Positions 17,209 through 28,749 of a stretch of DNA of 64,000 bases are shown here, piece by piece (the stretch's first letter is position 1; every line of letters starts with the position of its first letter). The notes beneath the pieces were generated by a model that saw nothing but the letters and a program-made list of their open reading frames with translations, made no database searches and was not told the origin of the DNA. Source of the stretch: Myxococcus stipitatus (GTDB taxonomy: Bacteria > Myxococcota > Myxococcia > Myxococcales > Myxococcaceae); contig NZ_CP147913.1 of the NCBI RefSeq assembly GCF_037414475.1, forward strand, positions 1,178,001 through 1,242,000. Direction: 5' to 3'. Position numbers and translations under genes: made by a program.

Positions 17209-17235
17209 GTCTTCACCGTGTCCTGGAGATTCCCG

Positions 17236-18633
<1,398 letters not shown>

Positions 18634-18654
18634 GGCACGAGCCCCCTTTCGAGG

Positions 18655-19944
18655 GTGGCCCCTGGCGAGACTTTCCTTCCGACGCTACGTTTTGACTCAT
18701 GGCACGAAGGGCTCCTGGTGCCGCCGAGGGTGCGTTCCCACCCGGAGCTGGTCACCGAGGCTGCGCCCCGAGGGCCGTGGGTTGAACCGACGTCGCTCTC
18801 GTCCTGGAACTGGAAGCCTCCCTTGGAACTCTCCTTGAATCCCGCCCTGCGCACCGACCTGGGCAAGCGCGCGGGTGTCACCGGCGGCCTGTTGGGCGTG
18901 CTGTGTGTGTTCGCAGAATTCTGCTTCCTGTTTCCCCACCTGCTGGTGTCCGCCGACGGCCGGGCCTTCTACTCGGAGCACATGGGCCTGTTCCGAGGCA
19001 TCCTCCAGGCCGCCATCATCGCCACCTTCGTGCTGGGCGCCGTCAGCGTGTTCACCTTGCGCTCCAAGGCGCATGGCGGCATCGCCATGGTGCTCGCGCT
19101 GGTGGCCCTGCTCCTGGGTGGCAGCGAGGCGGAGCCCCTCACCCACCAGCCGCGCGCCATGAGCGCGGGCCTGGACTACTTCGTGCTGGAGCTGTTCGTG
19201 CTGGGGCTGCTGTTCATCCCCATGGAGCGGCTGTGGGGACTGCACGAGCAGCGCATCTTCCGCGAGGGCTGGCAGACGGACCTCAAGCACTTCTTCGTCA
19301 GCCACGTGGGCGTACAGCTCATCTCGTTCGCGGTGCTGATTCCGGTGCAGGTCTTCTTCGCCTGGGCGGTGCGCGCGGACTTCCAGGCCCACGTGGCCGC
19401 CCAGCCGGTGTGGCTGCAGTTCTTCGAGATTCTCTTCGTGGTGGACCTGGTGAGCTATTGGGTGCACCGCGCCTTCCACCAGATTCCGTGGCTCTGGAAG
19501 TTCCACGCCATCCACCACTCCAGCTTGCAGATGGACTGGCTGGCCAGCTCGCGCTCGCACCTGGTGGATGTGCTGGTGAACCGGGTGGCGGGCTTCATCC
19601 CGGTGTTCCTGCTGGGATTCAGCCCGGCCGCCATCTATGGCTATCTCGTCTTCGTCTCATTCCACGCGGTCTACATCCACGCCAACGTGAGCCACCGCTG
19701 GCCCTATCTGCGTTGGGTGTTCGCGACGCCCGAATTCCACCACTGGCACCACACGTCGGACGATGAAGGCATCGACAAGAACTTCGCGGTCTTCATCTCG
19801 TTCATCGACGTGATTTTCAGGACCGCGTATCTCCCCGCGCACTGGCCATCGCGGTATGGGACGACGCAGTTCCAGCCGCCGGAGACGTACCTGGGGCAGC
19901 TCGCATATCCGTTCAAGCGCCATGAGGAGACGCCCTACGGATAG
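18655..19944 (+). CDS. Sterol desaturase/fatty-acid hydroxylase superfamily membrane protein
   Basis: Up to 429 residues; the GTG at 18655 is uncertain. The first 55 or so residues look unlike the rest, and a TTG at about 18822-18834, just before the first hydrophobic helix, may be the real start. About six to seven membrane helices carry the di-iron histidine motifs: HRAFH, HAIHHS, a HAVYIHANVSH stretch and HHWHH. This is the FA_hydroxylase pattern of non-haem di-iron enzymes that hydroxylate or desaturate lipids using O2. An extra N-terminal set of three helices (about 70-170) precedes the catalytic part, as in bacterial alkylglycerol monooxygenase-like members. The substrate is unresolved. 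Confidence 0.82.
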   Translation: MAPGETFLPTLRFDSWHEGLLVPPRVRSHPELVTEAAPRGPWVEPTSLSSWNWKPPLELSLNPALRTDLGKRAGVTGGLLGVLCVFAEFCFLFPHLLVSADGRAFYSEHMGLFRGILQAAIIATFVLGAVSVFTLRSKAHGGIAMVLALVALLLGGSEAEPLTHQPRAMSAGLDYFVLELFVLGLLFIPMERLWGLHEQRIFREGWQTDLKHFFVSHVGVQLISFAVLIPVQVFFAWAVRADFQAHVAAQPVWLQFFEILFVVDLVSYWVHRAFHQIPWLWKFHAIHHSSLQMDWLASSRSHLVDVLVNRVAGFIPVFLLGFSPAAIYGYLVFVSFHAVYIHANVSHRWPYLRWVFATPEFHHWHHTSDDEGIDKNFAVFISFIDVIFRTAYLPAHWPSRYGTTQFQPPETYLGQLAYPFKRHEETPYG

Positions 19945-19965
19945 GCGAGGAGGGGTGGACGCGCC

Positions 19966-21540
19966 CTAGAGAAAGAGGTTCTCCGGAAGCGGCGTGACGG
20001 TCTGGAAGACGTAGCCCACCGTGCCCGCCGAGGACGGAGCACCCGTGGCGCCACCGGAGCCACCGTTGCCCCCCGACGCGCCGCCGCCTCCGCCTGGGTT
20101 GGTGTTGGGGTTGCCTCCCGTCGGCCCTTCGGTGGTGCCCGCGGAGCCCCCGTTGACGTTGGGCGTGCCCGTCATCGTGATGGGCGCCGAGGAGAGCAGG
20201 CTGATGATGCCTCCTCCACCGCCTCCGCCTCCGCCCTTGCCGGCGCTCGGGTTGCCCGTGTTGTCTCCCGCCCCGCCGTTGCCGCCCACGGCGTACACGA
20301 TGCCTCCAATGTTGATGGCCGTCTTGCCCACGATGGTGACGATGCCACCTCCACCGCCACCACCGCCCGGCACGTTGGCGCCGTCCAAGGCGGAGGTCCC
20401 GGAATCTCCATTGGCATGGATGGAACCCCCGCTCTGGATGCGGACCGTGCCCTGCGCGAGGATGACGAGCGTGCCGCCGCCATCTCCGCCGACGGCCGGC
20501 AAGGCCTTCGCTCCGGAGCCGCCGCCCTTGAGGCCCGGCCGCAGCAGCTGCGCGGCCTGATGCGGTTGCAGCCCGAGGCCGCCCGCCGGCTCACTCGCGG
20601 GGCTGCGCGCCACACCTGACTCCGCGGGCCCCACGCCCGTATCGGAGGCAGACTGGTCGACGATGATGGTGCCTGTGGAGGTGATGGTGAAGTCGCCCGT
20701 CGTCCGGATGACCGTGCCACTCGCCACGATGAGGGTCGAGGAGATGGTCAAGTTGGAGAACTGCAGGGTCTGCCGCCCCTGTGAAACGAGGGCGTTGTAG
20801 CCAGAGAGCGTCGTCAGGTCGGTCATGCTCCCGACGGTCCACGACCCCGAAGAGCCATCGCCGTAGATGCCCGTCGCACCCGTGGCGCCCGTCGCACCCG
20901 TGGCGCCCGTCGGCCCCTGCGAGCCGCTGCACACGTAGCGCGTCAGCGCTGGGGTCACCTCCTCGGTGTCCAGCGTGCTGTTGCCATTGGCGTCCAGACC
21001 GAACTGGAGTCGCACGCCCCCGGTGGGGCAGTTGACGCCCGCGGACTCCACGGCCGTCGCCGACAGCGAATGCAGCCCCGCCGCGCCCACGGGCCCCGTA
21101 TCGCCGCGCGGGCCCTGTGCCCCCGGAGCGCCCTGCTCCCCTTGGACGCCTTGCAGTCCTTGGGTTCCCTGCGGCCCCTGTGGGCCATTGCAGACGTAGC
21201 TGGTGGTTTCCACCTCGCCCTCGGCCAGCGCTCCGTCACCGTCGTCATCCACACCGGCCTCGAGCTTCACGCCTCCCATGGCGCAGTGGGCGCCCACGGC
21301 CTCCGGCGTGGTGCGAGCCACGGCGCTCTTTCCCGCCGCGCCCTGAGGCCCACCGGCGGCGCCCGCCGGGCCTTGCGGGCCCACGGGGCCTGTGTCCCCC
21401 TTGGGCCCTTGCTGCCCCTGAGGCCCTTGGGCCCCCTGCGTCCCTTCCTGACATCCCGACAGCACCAGGAGGGTCGTCATCGGTAGAGCGCGAAGCAGTC
21501 CCCGCCCCCACAGGGGATATCGCCAGTTCACTTGAGCCAT
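19966..21540 (-). CDS. Collagen-like lipoprotein with calcium-loop modules and Gly-rich tail
   Basis: 524 residues from ATG 21540, preceded by an outstanding GAGGAGGAGG site. The lipobox is VLSGC. Then follow Gly-X-Y collagen-like stretches ([19 protein letters not shown]), alternating with two copies of a roughly 45-residue domain ([18 protein letters not shown]...VCNG and [18 protein letters not shown]...VCSG) that each contain a D/N-rich calcium-type loop and a Cys pair. A GATGATGATG run precedes a long beta-strand region. The C-terminal third is full of poly-Gly runs typical of a beta-solenoid. Such proteins are common in myxobacteria and are probably extended cell-surface adhesins or structural proteins. 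The role is inferred. Confidence 0.8.
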   Translation of the reverse strand: MAQVNWRYPLWGRGLLRALPMTTLLVLSGCQEGTQGAQGPQGQQGPKGDTGPVGPQGPAGAAGGPQGAAGKSAVARTTPEAVGAHCAMGGVKLEAGVDDDGDGALAEGEVETTSYVCNGPQGPQGTQGLQGVQGEQGAPGAQGPRGDTGPVGAAGLHSLSATAVESAGVNCPTGGVRLQFGLDANGNSTLDTEEVTPALTRYVCSGSQGPTGATGATGATGATGIYGDGSSGSWTVGSMTDLTTLSGYNALVSQGRQTLQFSNLTISSTLIVASGTVIRTTGDFTITSTGTIIVDQSASDTGVGPAESGVARSPASEPAGGLGLQPHQAAQLLRPGLKGGGSGAKALPAVGGDGGGTLVILAQGTVRIQSGGSIHANGDSGTSALDGANVPGGGGGGGGIVTIVGKTAINIGGIVYAVGGNGGAGDNTGNPSAGKGGGGGGGGGIISLLSSAPITMTGTPNVNGGSAGTTEGPTGGNPNTNPGGGGGASGGNGGSGGATGAPSSAGTVGYVFQTVTPLPENLFL

Positions 21541-22250
21541 GGTGTTCCTCCTCCTCGCGACAACTCGGGGTGCCGTCCGAGAGCAAACGACGAGCCAGGA
21601 TGTCTCAATCAGGTAGGACACATCAAACCGGACAGGTGTCCCCTCTGGTGCGCTCCCCTCCCTCCGTGTGAAGACAACCGGGCGCGTCCCTCCTGAACGA
21701 ACCAGCGTCTACGCGGAACGCAGGCCCCTCGCTGAGACGCGGCGCATCCAGGGCCGCGCGAGGCCTCCGGGCTTGCGAGTGCGGGCCGACGAGTTGTCGA
21801 GACCTCTCCCCATCCTGGGCACCCTTCGGGAGGCCCTATCGGTCCGCGCCCATCGACGGAACGAGGGGCCCCGCCAACCGGCTTCAGGGAAGTCCGGTGA
21901 GGCGCAAGCCCGCGTTCTAGCGCGTCGCATCGCCTGATGGATGGGCTGCGTTGACGTAGCCATCGGGTTCCTGGGTGCCAACAGGGGAGACAAGGGGCAC
22001 ACCCACTGGGGGCCGGCCTCGTCTCGGTCCGAGGGATGCTCCGATTCCATCCCTCGCAAGAACGGCATGGCCCTGGAGCAATCGACGTTCTTCTCCCCGA
22101 GCCTGGAGAACGAGTTCCTCCGCTTCAGCGGACGCGATGCGGGCATGGAGGCTGGCCGCCAGGGACACGGTGCGGTAAGCATCGCAGCTCATCAACACGC
22201 GCGGGGCGGGGCCTGTTGGCACTGGCGCATGACGCGGTGAGGGATGGGCC
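21541..22250. other. 710-nt region without a supportable gene
   Basis: Several overlapping frames are open on both strands (for example 21709-22182 and 21917-22546 on the minus strand and 21941-22240 on the plus strand), but none has a ribosome site, family resemblance or the usual codon pattern. The 3' part could hold a decayed regulator gene upstream of the DUF1993 gene; I cannot identify one. The right end must hold the DUF1993 promoter and the left end that of the collagen-like gene. Confidence 0.45.
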
Positions 22251-22811
22251 ATGTCTTTGAATGCGTACGAGCTCTCTGCTGGGCTGTTCATCCGAGGACT
22301 GAGCAACTTGAAGGCGCAGCTGACGAAGGCGGAAGCGCATGCCGCCGCCAGCGGCAGCGGTGAAGCGGCGCTCCTGGACGCGCGCCTCTCCGACGGAGGG
22401 CACATGCAAGGCATTGGGGGTGATTCACCAGCGGACCTGCATATGTACACGCTCGCTGCCCAGGTCCACTGGGCAGCGGAGGGAGCCCGGTTGGCGATCT
22501 CCCAGTTGCTGGGGGCACCACGAGTGCCGGCCGCGAACGATGCCAAGAGCTTCGCGGAGCTGCACCAGCGGCTCGATGCGACGATGACCTCTCTCCGAGA
22601 GTTCGTGCCAGGCGACCTCGAAGCCGGCCTCGACCGGGAGATTGTGATTGAGCACCGCCGGGGCTCGATGCGCGCCAGTGGCCGCCAGTTCCTGGTCGCA
22701 TTCGCGATTCCCCACTTCTACTACCACGTGACCGCCGCCTACGGCATCCTGCGCAACCAAGGCGTGCGACTCACCATGGGCGACTTCCTGGGTAACTGGG
22801 GAGCGAGTTGA
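22251..22811 (+). CDS. DUF1993-family protein
   Basis: 186 residues. The pattern YELSAGLFIRGLSNLKAQLTKA at the N-terminus, then LSDGGHMQGIGG, a central AELHQRLDATMTSLREF and the C-terminal FLVAFAIPHFYYHVTAAYGILRNQGV all match the DUF1993 family, a four-helix protein of the DinB-like fold. Family members have no established biochemical function and are cytoplasmic. It is followed 32 nt later by the convergent SDR gene. Confidence 0.85.
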   Translation: MSLNAYELSAGLFIRGLSNLKAQLTKAEAHAAASGSGEAALLDARLSDGGHMQGIGGDSPADLHMYTLAAQVHWAAEGARLAISQLLGAPRVPAANDAKSFAELHQRLDATMTSLREFVPGDLEAGLDREIVIEHRRGSMRASGRQFLVAFAIPHFYYHVTAAYGILRNQGVRLTMGDFLGNWGAS

Positions 22812-22843
22812 CCCCATGCTGCGTGGGCCGTGAAAGTGGACGG

Positions 22844-23584
22844 TCAGTAGGGGCTCGCGGTGGGACGGATGATGATTTCGCTGATGTCGACGTCCGCGGG
22901 CTGGCTGATGGCGTAGCTGATGGAGCGAGCGACGGCCTCCGCGGGGATGGCGACCTTGCGGAACTCACGCATGACCTCGCGGGCGTTCGTGTCACTGATG
23001 CTCTCCGCCAGCTCCGACGTCGTGACGCCTGGGGAGATGACCGTCACGCGGATGTCCGCGCCCACCTCCTGGCGGAGCCCCTCGGAGATGGCCAGCACGG
23101 CGAACTTGGTGGCGCAGTAGACGGCCGCCGTCGGACTCACCGCGTGGCCACCAATGGAAGACAGGTTGATGAACTGGCCTGACCTCTGCCGCTTCATCAC
23201 CGGCAGCGCCGCCGCGATGCCGTGCAGCACGCCCCGGATGTTCACGTCGAGCATCCGGTTCCACTCGTCCACCTTAAGCATCTCGAGGAGGGACAGCGGC
23301 ATCACGCCTGCGTTGTTGATGAGGACATCCAACCGTCCGAACTCCTCCAGCGTGAAGTTCACGAAGCCCTCCACATCCTCACGCTTCGTCACGTCCACGG
23401 CGCGTGCTCGCGCCTCGCCGCCGCTGGCTTTCAATTGCTGGGCAAGCACCTCCAACCGCTCCGCCCGGCGAGCGCCCAGCACCACCTTCGCGCCCTGCTG
23501 GGCAAGCAATCGAGCCGTCGCCTCGCCGATGCCACTGCTCGCTCCGGTGATGGCCACCACCTTGCCCTGGATGTTCGTCGTCAT
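22844..23584 (-). CDS. Short-chain dehydrogenase/reductase (classical SDR)
   Basis: 246 residues from ATG 23584; the GAGGAC site fits this ATG (8 nt) better than one two codons upstream. The Rossmann motif TGASSGIG (13-20), NNAGV, an active-site Ser in LSSIGG and YxxxK in VYCATK are all intact, and the fold ends with a typical ISPG segment. The close similarity to YdfG/SDR-type enzymes suggests NADP-dependent reduction of a small carbonyl compound. It is divergent from an AraC-family regulator across 133 nt, the classic arrangement for a regulator controlling an inducible SDR. Confidence 0.9.
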   Translation of the reverse strand: MTTNIQGKVVAITGASSGIGEATARLLAQQGAKVVLGARRAERLEVLAQQLKASGGEARARAVDVTKREDVEGFVNFTLEEFGRLDVLINNAGVMPLSLLEMLKVDEWNRMLDVNIRGVLHGIAAALPVMKRQRSGQFINLSSIGGHAVSPTAAVYCATKFAVLAISEGLRQEVGADIRVTVISPGVTTSELAESISDTNAREVMREFRKVAIPAEAVARSISYAISQPADVDISEIIIRPTASPY

Positions 23585-23717
23585 GTGCATGTCCTCGTGG
23601 GATTGCCCCGGTCACCGGGAACATGCGCACCCTCTCAAGAGCGGGCGTGGAGGCGTTATCCGGATGCTCGCAAGCTCTTGCCTATTCCTCCACGAGCGCT
23701 CCGCGCCCCTTGGCACT

Positions 23718-24659
23718 ATGACTGTCCCCATGAAGCCCGTCCGCGCCCCAACCACGACCGCAAGCCCTGACCTGGGCGCGCTGGCAGCACTCATGAAGCG
23801 CCATGTGCCCACGGACGGCATCCACGCCACGGCCATCCCTCAGCTGGTCCTCATTCGCGCGTCGGAGCCCACCACGCCGCTGCATGCGCTGCACGCCCCC
23901 GCGCTGTGCATCGTCGCGCAGGGCCGCAAGCAGGTGCTGCTCGCGAACGAGCTGTATGTCTATGGAACGGCGCAGTGCCTGGTCGCGTCCGTGGACCTTC
24001 CCGTCACGGGGCAGATCGTGGAGGCGTCTTCCTCCCGGCCCTATCTCTGCTTCCGTCTGGACCTGGAGCCCGGACAGTTGGGGGACATGATGATGGAGGC
24101 GGCGCTGGACGTCTCCCCCACCAAGGGGCTCGCCCGAGGTCTTGCATTGGGCCCCGTGGGGGCTCCGCTGCTGGATGCGGCGACGCGGCTCGTCCGGTTG
24201 TTGGACACGCCGCGCGACATCCCGGTGCTGGCGCCGCTCTTCATCCGCGAAATCCTCTACCGCCTGCTGGCCGACGACCACACCGCGAAGCTGCGGCGCA
24301 TCGCCATGGCGGACGCCCGGCTTCACTCCGTCACCCGTGCCATCCATTGGCTCAAGGAGCACTACGCCGCGCCGATGCGCATCGAGCAACTGGCGCGCAC
24401 GGTCCACATGAGCCCGTCCGCGCTCCATGCCCACTTCAAATCCGTCACATCGATGAGCCCGTTGCAGTACCAGAAGCAGCTGCGGCTCCAGGAGGCCCGC
24501 CGCCTGATGCTCGCCCATCCCATGGACGCGGCGATGGCGGGACACTCCGTGGGCTATGAGAGCCCCTCCCAATTCAGCCGCGAGTACAGCCGGATGTTCG
24601 GTGCGCCGCCGTCCCGCGACATCGCACGGCTCCGGGAGTCACTGGGCGCCGTGCCGTGA
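23718..24659 (+). CDS. AraC-family transcriptional regulator (AraC_N type)
   Basis: 313 residues from ATG 23718 (a second in-frame ATG at 23730 is equally possible; neither has a clear ribosome site). The N-terminal AraC_N cupin-like domain (about 45-190) includes HALHAPALCIVAQGRKQVLL and DLPVTGQI. The C-terminal double helix-turn-helix (about 215-305) has AMRIEQLARTVHMSPSALHAHFKSVTSMSPLQYQKQLRL-type sequence and GYESPSQFSREYSRMFG. This subgroup (YqhC-like) controls adjacent oxidoreductases in response to aldehydes. The divergent SDR gene is the likely target. A small inverted repeat GCAAG-CT-CTTGC (23670-23681) just before the gene could be part of its operator. Confidence 0.9.
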   Translation: MTVPMKPVRAPTTTASPDLGALAALMKRHVPTDGIHATAIPQLVLIRASEPTTPLHALHAPALCIVAQGRKQVLLANELYVYGTAQCLVASVDLPVTGQIVEASSSRPYLCFRLDLEPGQLGDMMMEAALDVSPTKGLARGLALGPVGAPLLDAATRLVRLLDTPRDIPVLAPLFIREILYRLLADDHTAKLRRIAMADARLHSVTRAIHWLKEHYAAPMRIEQLARTVHMSPSALHAHFKSVTSMSPLQYQKQLRLQEARRLMLAHPMDAAMAGHSVGYESPSQFSREYSRMFGAPPSRDIARLRESLGAVP

Positions 24660-24707
24660 CGCCGCCCATGGCCGCCACGGCGCATCAGCGCTGGACCTCG
24701 CGCTCGG

Positions 24708-24732
24708 CGCCCGTCTCAGTGCCGGACGGGCG
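24708..24732. terminator. 8-bp hairpin between convergent AraC and beta-lactamase genes
   Basis: CGCCCGTC (24708-24715) pairs with GACGGGCG (24725-24732) around a 9-nt loop, between the AraC stop (24659) and the beta-lactamase stop (24751). Confidence 0.45.
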
Positions 24733-24750
24733 GTACCCGCGAGCGACAAC

Positions 24751-25680
<930 letters not shown>

Positions 25681-25892
25681 CTAGCACGCGGTTCTGAGCG
25701 GGCGTTTCGGGTATTCGCGATGACTCCGTGTGGACCATCGGCTCGGGCGCGCGACGACGTGGCGTGAAATGGCGATGCGTTTCCCAACACGCGGATTGTT
25801 GCCGGGCGTTCGCTCACCCCCCCTGCGTCACGTGCAATCCCGGAGCGTCTCCTCTACAGACTTCCCCCAGGTCGGAAGCTAGGGTGCGCGGC

Positions 25893-26657
25893 ATGAAGAG
25901 CCATGCCACCTTCGTCTTCGCCGACGGCGCCTGCTCCGGCAACCCGGGTCCGGGAGGCTGGGGCGCCATCATCGCCACGCCGGATGGATTGGTGACGGAG
26001 CTGGGCGGCCACGAGCCGGAGACCACCAACAACCGGATGGAGCTCACCGCCGTGGGCAAGGCGCTGCGCCACCTGGAGGCCACTCCAGGCCCGCTGCGCA
26101 TCCACACCGACTCCACCTATGTGATTCAAGGCATCACGCGCTGGGCCTTCGGCTGGAGCAAGCGTGGCTGGAAGACGGCCGACGGCAAGGAGGTCGCCAA
26201 CACGCCCTACTGGAAGCGACTCATGGCGCTCCTCGCGCAGCGCAAGCAGACCCACACCGGAGAGGCCGCCGCGGTGGAGTGGCACTACGTCCGAGGGCAC
26301 GTGGGTGTCCCCGGCAACGAGCGCGTCGACGCCATCGCCGTGTCCTTCTCCCGTGGCAAGGGACAGCGGCTCTACACGGGTGCCCTCGCGACCTACGACG
26401 TGGACATCTACAACGTGCCCGAGGACACCTCGCTGCCCGAGGAGTCTCCCAAGCAGCGCGAGGCCAAGGCCAAGGCGCACTCCTACCTGAGCCAGGTGGG
26501 CCGCAGCGTGAAGCGGCACTCGACGTGGGCCGCATGCGAGCGCCGCGTGAAGGGTGTCTCCGACGCGCGCTTCAAGAAGACTCGCAGCGCCGAGGACGAG
26601 GCCCGAATCCTGGAGGACTGGGGCGTGCGTCCCGAGGACGTTCAGTCCGAGGACTGA
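25893..26657 (+). CDS. rnhA: Ribonuclease HI with C-terminal extension
   Basis: 254 residues from ATG 25893. The catalytic residues are D11 (FADGACSGNPGPGG), E50 (NNRMELTA), D73 (HTDSTYV) and D146 (GNERVDAIA), with H136 in the flexible loop. It should cleave RNA in RNA-DNA hybrids in the cytoplasm. The basic protrusion region WSKRGWKTADGK is also present, so the core (1-155) is of the E. coli type. About 100 extra residues follow, a charged helical tail (KQREAKAKAHSYLSQVGR... DARFKKTRSAEDEARILEDWG) absent from E. coli RNase HI and of unknown role. The 3' end overlaps the convergent methyltransferase gene by 16 nt. Confidence 0.9.
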   Translation: MKSHATFVFADGACSGNPGPGGWGAIIATPDGLVTELGGHEPETTNNRMELTAVGKALRHLEATPGPLRIHTDSTYVIQGITRWAFGWSKRGWKTADGKEVANTPYWKRLMALLAQRKQTHTGEAAAVEWHYVRGHVGVPGNERVDAIAVSFSRGKGQRLYTGALATYDVDIYNVPEDTSLPEESPKQREAKAKAHSYLSQVGRSVKRHSTWAACERRVKGVSDARFKKTRSAEDEARILEDWGVRPEDVQSED

Positions 26658-27619
26658 CCTGTGCCCCGCACCGCCGTCAGCAACAAGTCATACTTGCCCC
26701 CGAGGAACGTGCGGAAGCCGTGCTGGTGCAGGTAGCGGCGATAGAACGAGAGGTCCTTCACCAACAGGGAGAGGTCCGGCTCGCGAAGGTTCCGCACCCG
26801 CGCGCCATAGACCACTTCTCCATCGCGAAAGCGCGAGTTGGGAAACCCCAGCAACAACGTGGCCTGAGGCTCCAGGTGCTCCTGCACCAGCTTGCGCAGC
26901 AGCGCGTGGTCATCCACGCCAGGGCTCTGCAGCGTGCCCACGGAGACCACCAGGTGGAATCTCCCCAAGCCCTCCGGCAAGGCGTTGAGGTCCGCGGCGA
27001 TGAAGCGATGCCGCGCGTCGGGGAAGCGGGCTCGCGCCTCCGCCAACGCACTCGCGCTGTGGTCCACGCCCACGAAGGTGACGTCCGGAGCGCTGTCCAA
27101 CCACCCGAAGGCGGCCAGCTCATCGCCGCGATTCACGCCCAGGTCCAACACGCGCGCCCCCGAGGGCAGGCTCACGCGGCCCAGCGCCTCCAACCACGGC
27201 AACAGGAACCCCGCGTCCTCGAGCTTGCGCACCCGCGCGAAAGCGGACTGTGCGCCATAGCGCTCCTCGACGGAAGAGACCTCCGAGCCACTCGCGCCTC
27301 CCGCGTGCCACGACGCCTCCGGGCCCAGCGCCTCGAACGTGAGCGCGACATGTGTCGCATCCACCGCGCGAGGCGTCAGCAGCCGGCAGGACACCCCCTC
27401 CGCCAGGTCACACCAGCTTCGCAGCGGCCGGTGCACGAGCGAACCCTCCGGCCCGACCTGCTCCCCGGGATAGCGCCCCCGGCCCAGGTCCGGGTCCGGC
27501 ACCTCGATGCACACGCGCTCCGCTCCCGCGAGCACCGCCTTCACGTGGCGGACGATGGAGATGAGCGGCTCGTCGCCGAAGCGGCGCGGGAGGGGCACGG
27601 CACCAGAGGGGAGAGACAT
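26642..27619 (-). CDS. SAM-dependent methyltransferase with N-terminal domain
   Basis: About 325 residues from ATG 27619 (the frame is open further upstream, but that part overlaps the promoter region and has no ribosome site). Residues about 150-300 form a class I methyltransferase: motif I VLDLGVNRGDELAAFG, the acidic loop VGVDHSASAL, AADLNALPEGLG and VVSVGTLQSPG. The N-terminal 140 residues (ISIVRHVKAVLAGAERVCIEVPD...) are not recognised. A similar two-part layout occurs in predicted tRNA or small-molecule methyltransferases. The substrate is unknown. It overlaps the convergent RNase H gene by 16 nt at the 3' end. Confidence 0.75.
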   Translation of the reverse strand: MSLPSGAVPLPRRFGDEPLISIVRHVKAVLAGAERVCIEVPDPDLGRGRYPGEQVGPEGSLVHRPLRSWCDLAEGVSCRLLTPRAVDATHVALTFEALGPEASWHAGGASGSEVSSVEERYGAQSAFARVRKLEDAGFLLPWLEALGRVSLPSGARVLDLGVNRGDELAAFGWLDSAPDVTFVGVDHSASALAEARARFPDARHRFIAADLNALPEGLGRFHLVVSVGTLQSPGVDDHALLRKLVQEHLEPQATLLLGFPNSRFRDGEVVYGARVRNLREPDLSLLVKDLSFYRRYLHQHGFRTFLGGKYDLLLTAVRGTGQSSD

Positions 27620-27729
27620 CACCACCAGACTATCCCGAGGACCTCGACGGTTCCGCAGGAGTCTGTACCCACCAGGTGAGCCGCGCGGTCCTCGAATGGC
27701 CGGCGGCCCACCTGCGAACCCCCTTCGAC

Positions 27730-28626
27730 TCAGGACGACTGCCGCTGACTCAACGCGACGCTGCCCAGGATGAGCGTGCCGGCGATGACCATCGTGAGCG
27801 TCACCGGCTCCCCCAGGAGCAGCGCCGACCACGCCACGCCGAACAGCGGCACCAGGTACGTCACCGTGACGGCGCGAGGAGCACCAATGCGCGCGATGAG
27901 GCGGTAGTAGACGACGTACCCCGCCCCGGTGCAGACCACGCCCAGGGCCGCCGCGGCCAGCCACGACGTCCCGGGGATGGCCTGGGCCGGCCAGGTCGCG
28001 AGCGCGAACGGCAGCGTCATGAGCGCGGCGAACCCCAGCGTGGAGGCGGCCACAGCTCCCGCCGGAACACCCGTCAGGTGCCGGCGCACCATGTTCGCAG
28101 AGATGCCATACAAGAAGGCCGCGAACACCGCCGCGGACACCGCGAGCCCAGGACTCGCCCCTTCAATCTTCGAGCTCGCGAGCACCACCACCCCCGCGAA
28201 GCCGATGGCGAGCGCCACCCCGCGACGCGAGGTGATGCGCTCCTTGTAGAACAGGAACGCCACCAGCGAGGTGAAGAGCACCGTCATGCTGTTGGCGATG
28301 GCGCTGATGCCCGCGGGCGCCTGCCGCGCGGCCCAGGCGAAGAGCGCGAACGGCACCGCCGCGTTGAGCGCACCCACCAGCGCCAGCTTCGGCCAATGCG
28401 CGCGGGTGATGGACCCTCGGGCCTTCAAGAGGAAAGGCAGGAGCACCAACGACCCCAACACCAGCCGCACGGCGACCAGCGGCAAGGGGCCGAAGTCAGC
28501 CGCGGCGATGCGCATGAACATGAACGACGCCCCCCAGACGGCGGCCAACCCGCCCAACTCGAGTGGGGTCAACCAGGATGCGGACACAGGGGCGACAGCG
28601 GGACGGGCAATCAAAGGGGTGCTCAT
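27730..28626 (-). CDS. EamA-family (DMT superfamily) transporter
   Basis: 298 residues with ten predicted membrane helices in two EamA repeats (about 20-145 and 165-295). AGGTGA precedes the ATG. The signature phrases WGASFMFMRIAAADFGPLPLVAVRL-type and SLVAFLFYKERI, then FAGVVVLASS, are typical of RhaT/YdcZ-like metabolite exporters. Such proteins move amino acids or other small metabolites across the inner membrane. It is divergent from a LysR regulator with a 123-nt gap, suggesting coupled control, and the downstream ALDH may work on the same metabolite. Confidence 0.9.
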   Translation of the reverse strand: MSTPLIARPAVAPVSASWLTPLELGGLAAVWGASFMFMRIAAADFGPLPLVAVRLVLGSLVLLPFLLKARGSITRAHWPKLALVGALNAAVPFALFAWAARQAPAGISAIANSMTVLFTSLVAFLFYKERITSRRGVALAIGFAGVVVLASSKIEGASPGLAVSAAVFAAFLYGISANMVRRHLTGVPAGAVAASTLGFAALMTLPFALATWPAQAIPGTSWLAAAALGVVCTGAGYVVYYRLIARIGAPRAVTVTYLVPLFGVAWSALLLGEPVTLTMVIAGTLILGSVALSQRQSS

Positions 28627-28749
28627 GGGCGGTTCACCTGGCGGCGCAAGCCACGAATCTCACTCCGGTCGCCCACTATCTGCGCGTCACGCCCTCCTGG
28701 CGCAACTTCATGGTATTGGAGGCAGCCACAAACGTGATTTGAGGCTCGC

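Noticed and set aside
21917..22546. Minus-strand frame of about 209 codons overlapping the DUF1993 gene
   Set aside because: Largely antisense to DUF1993, with no ribosome site or recognisable domain.
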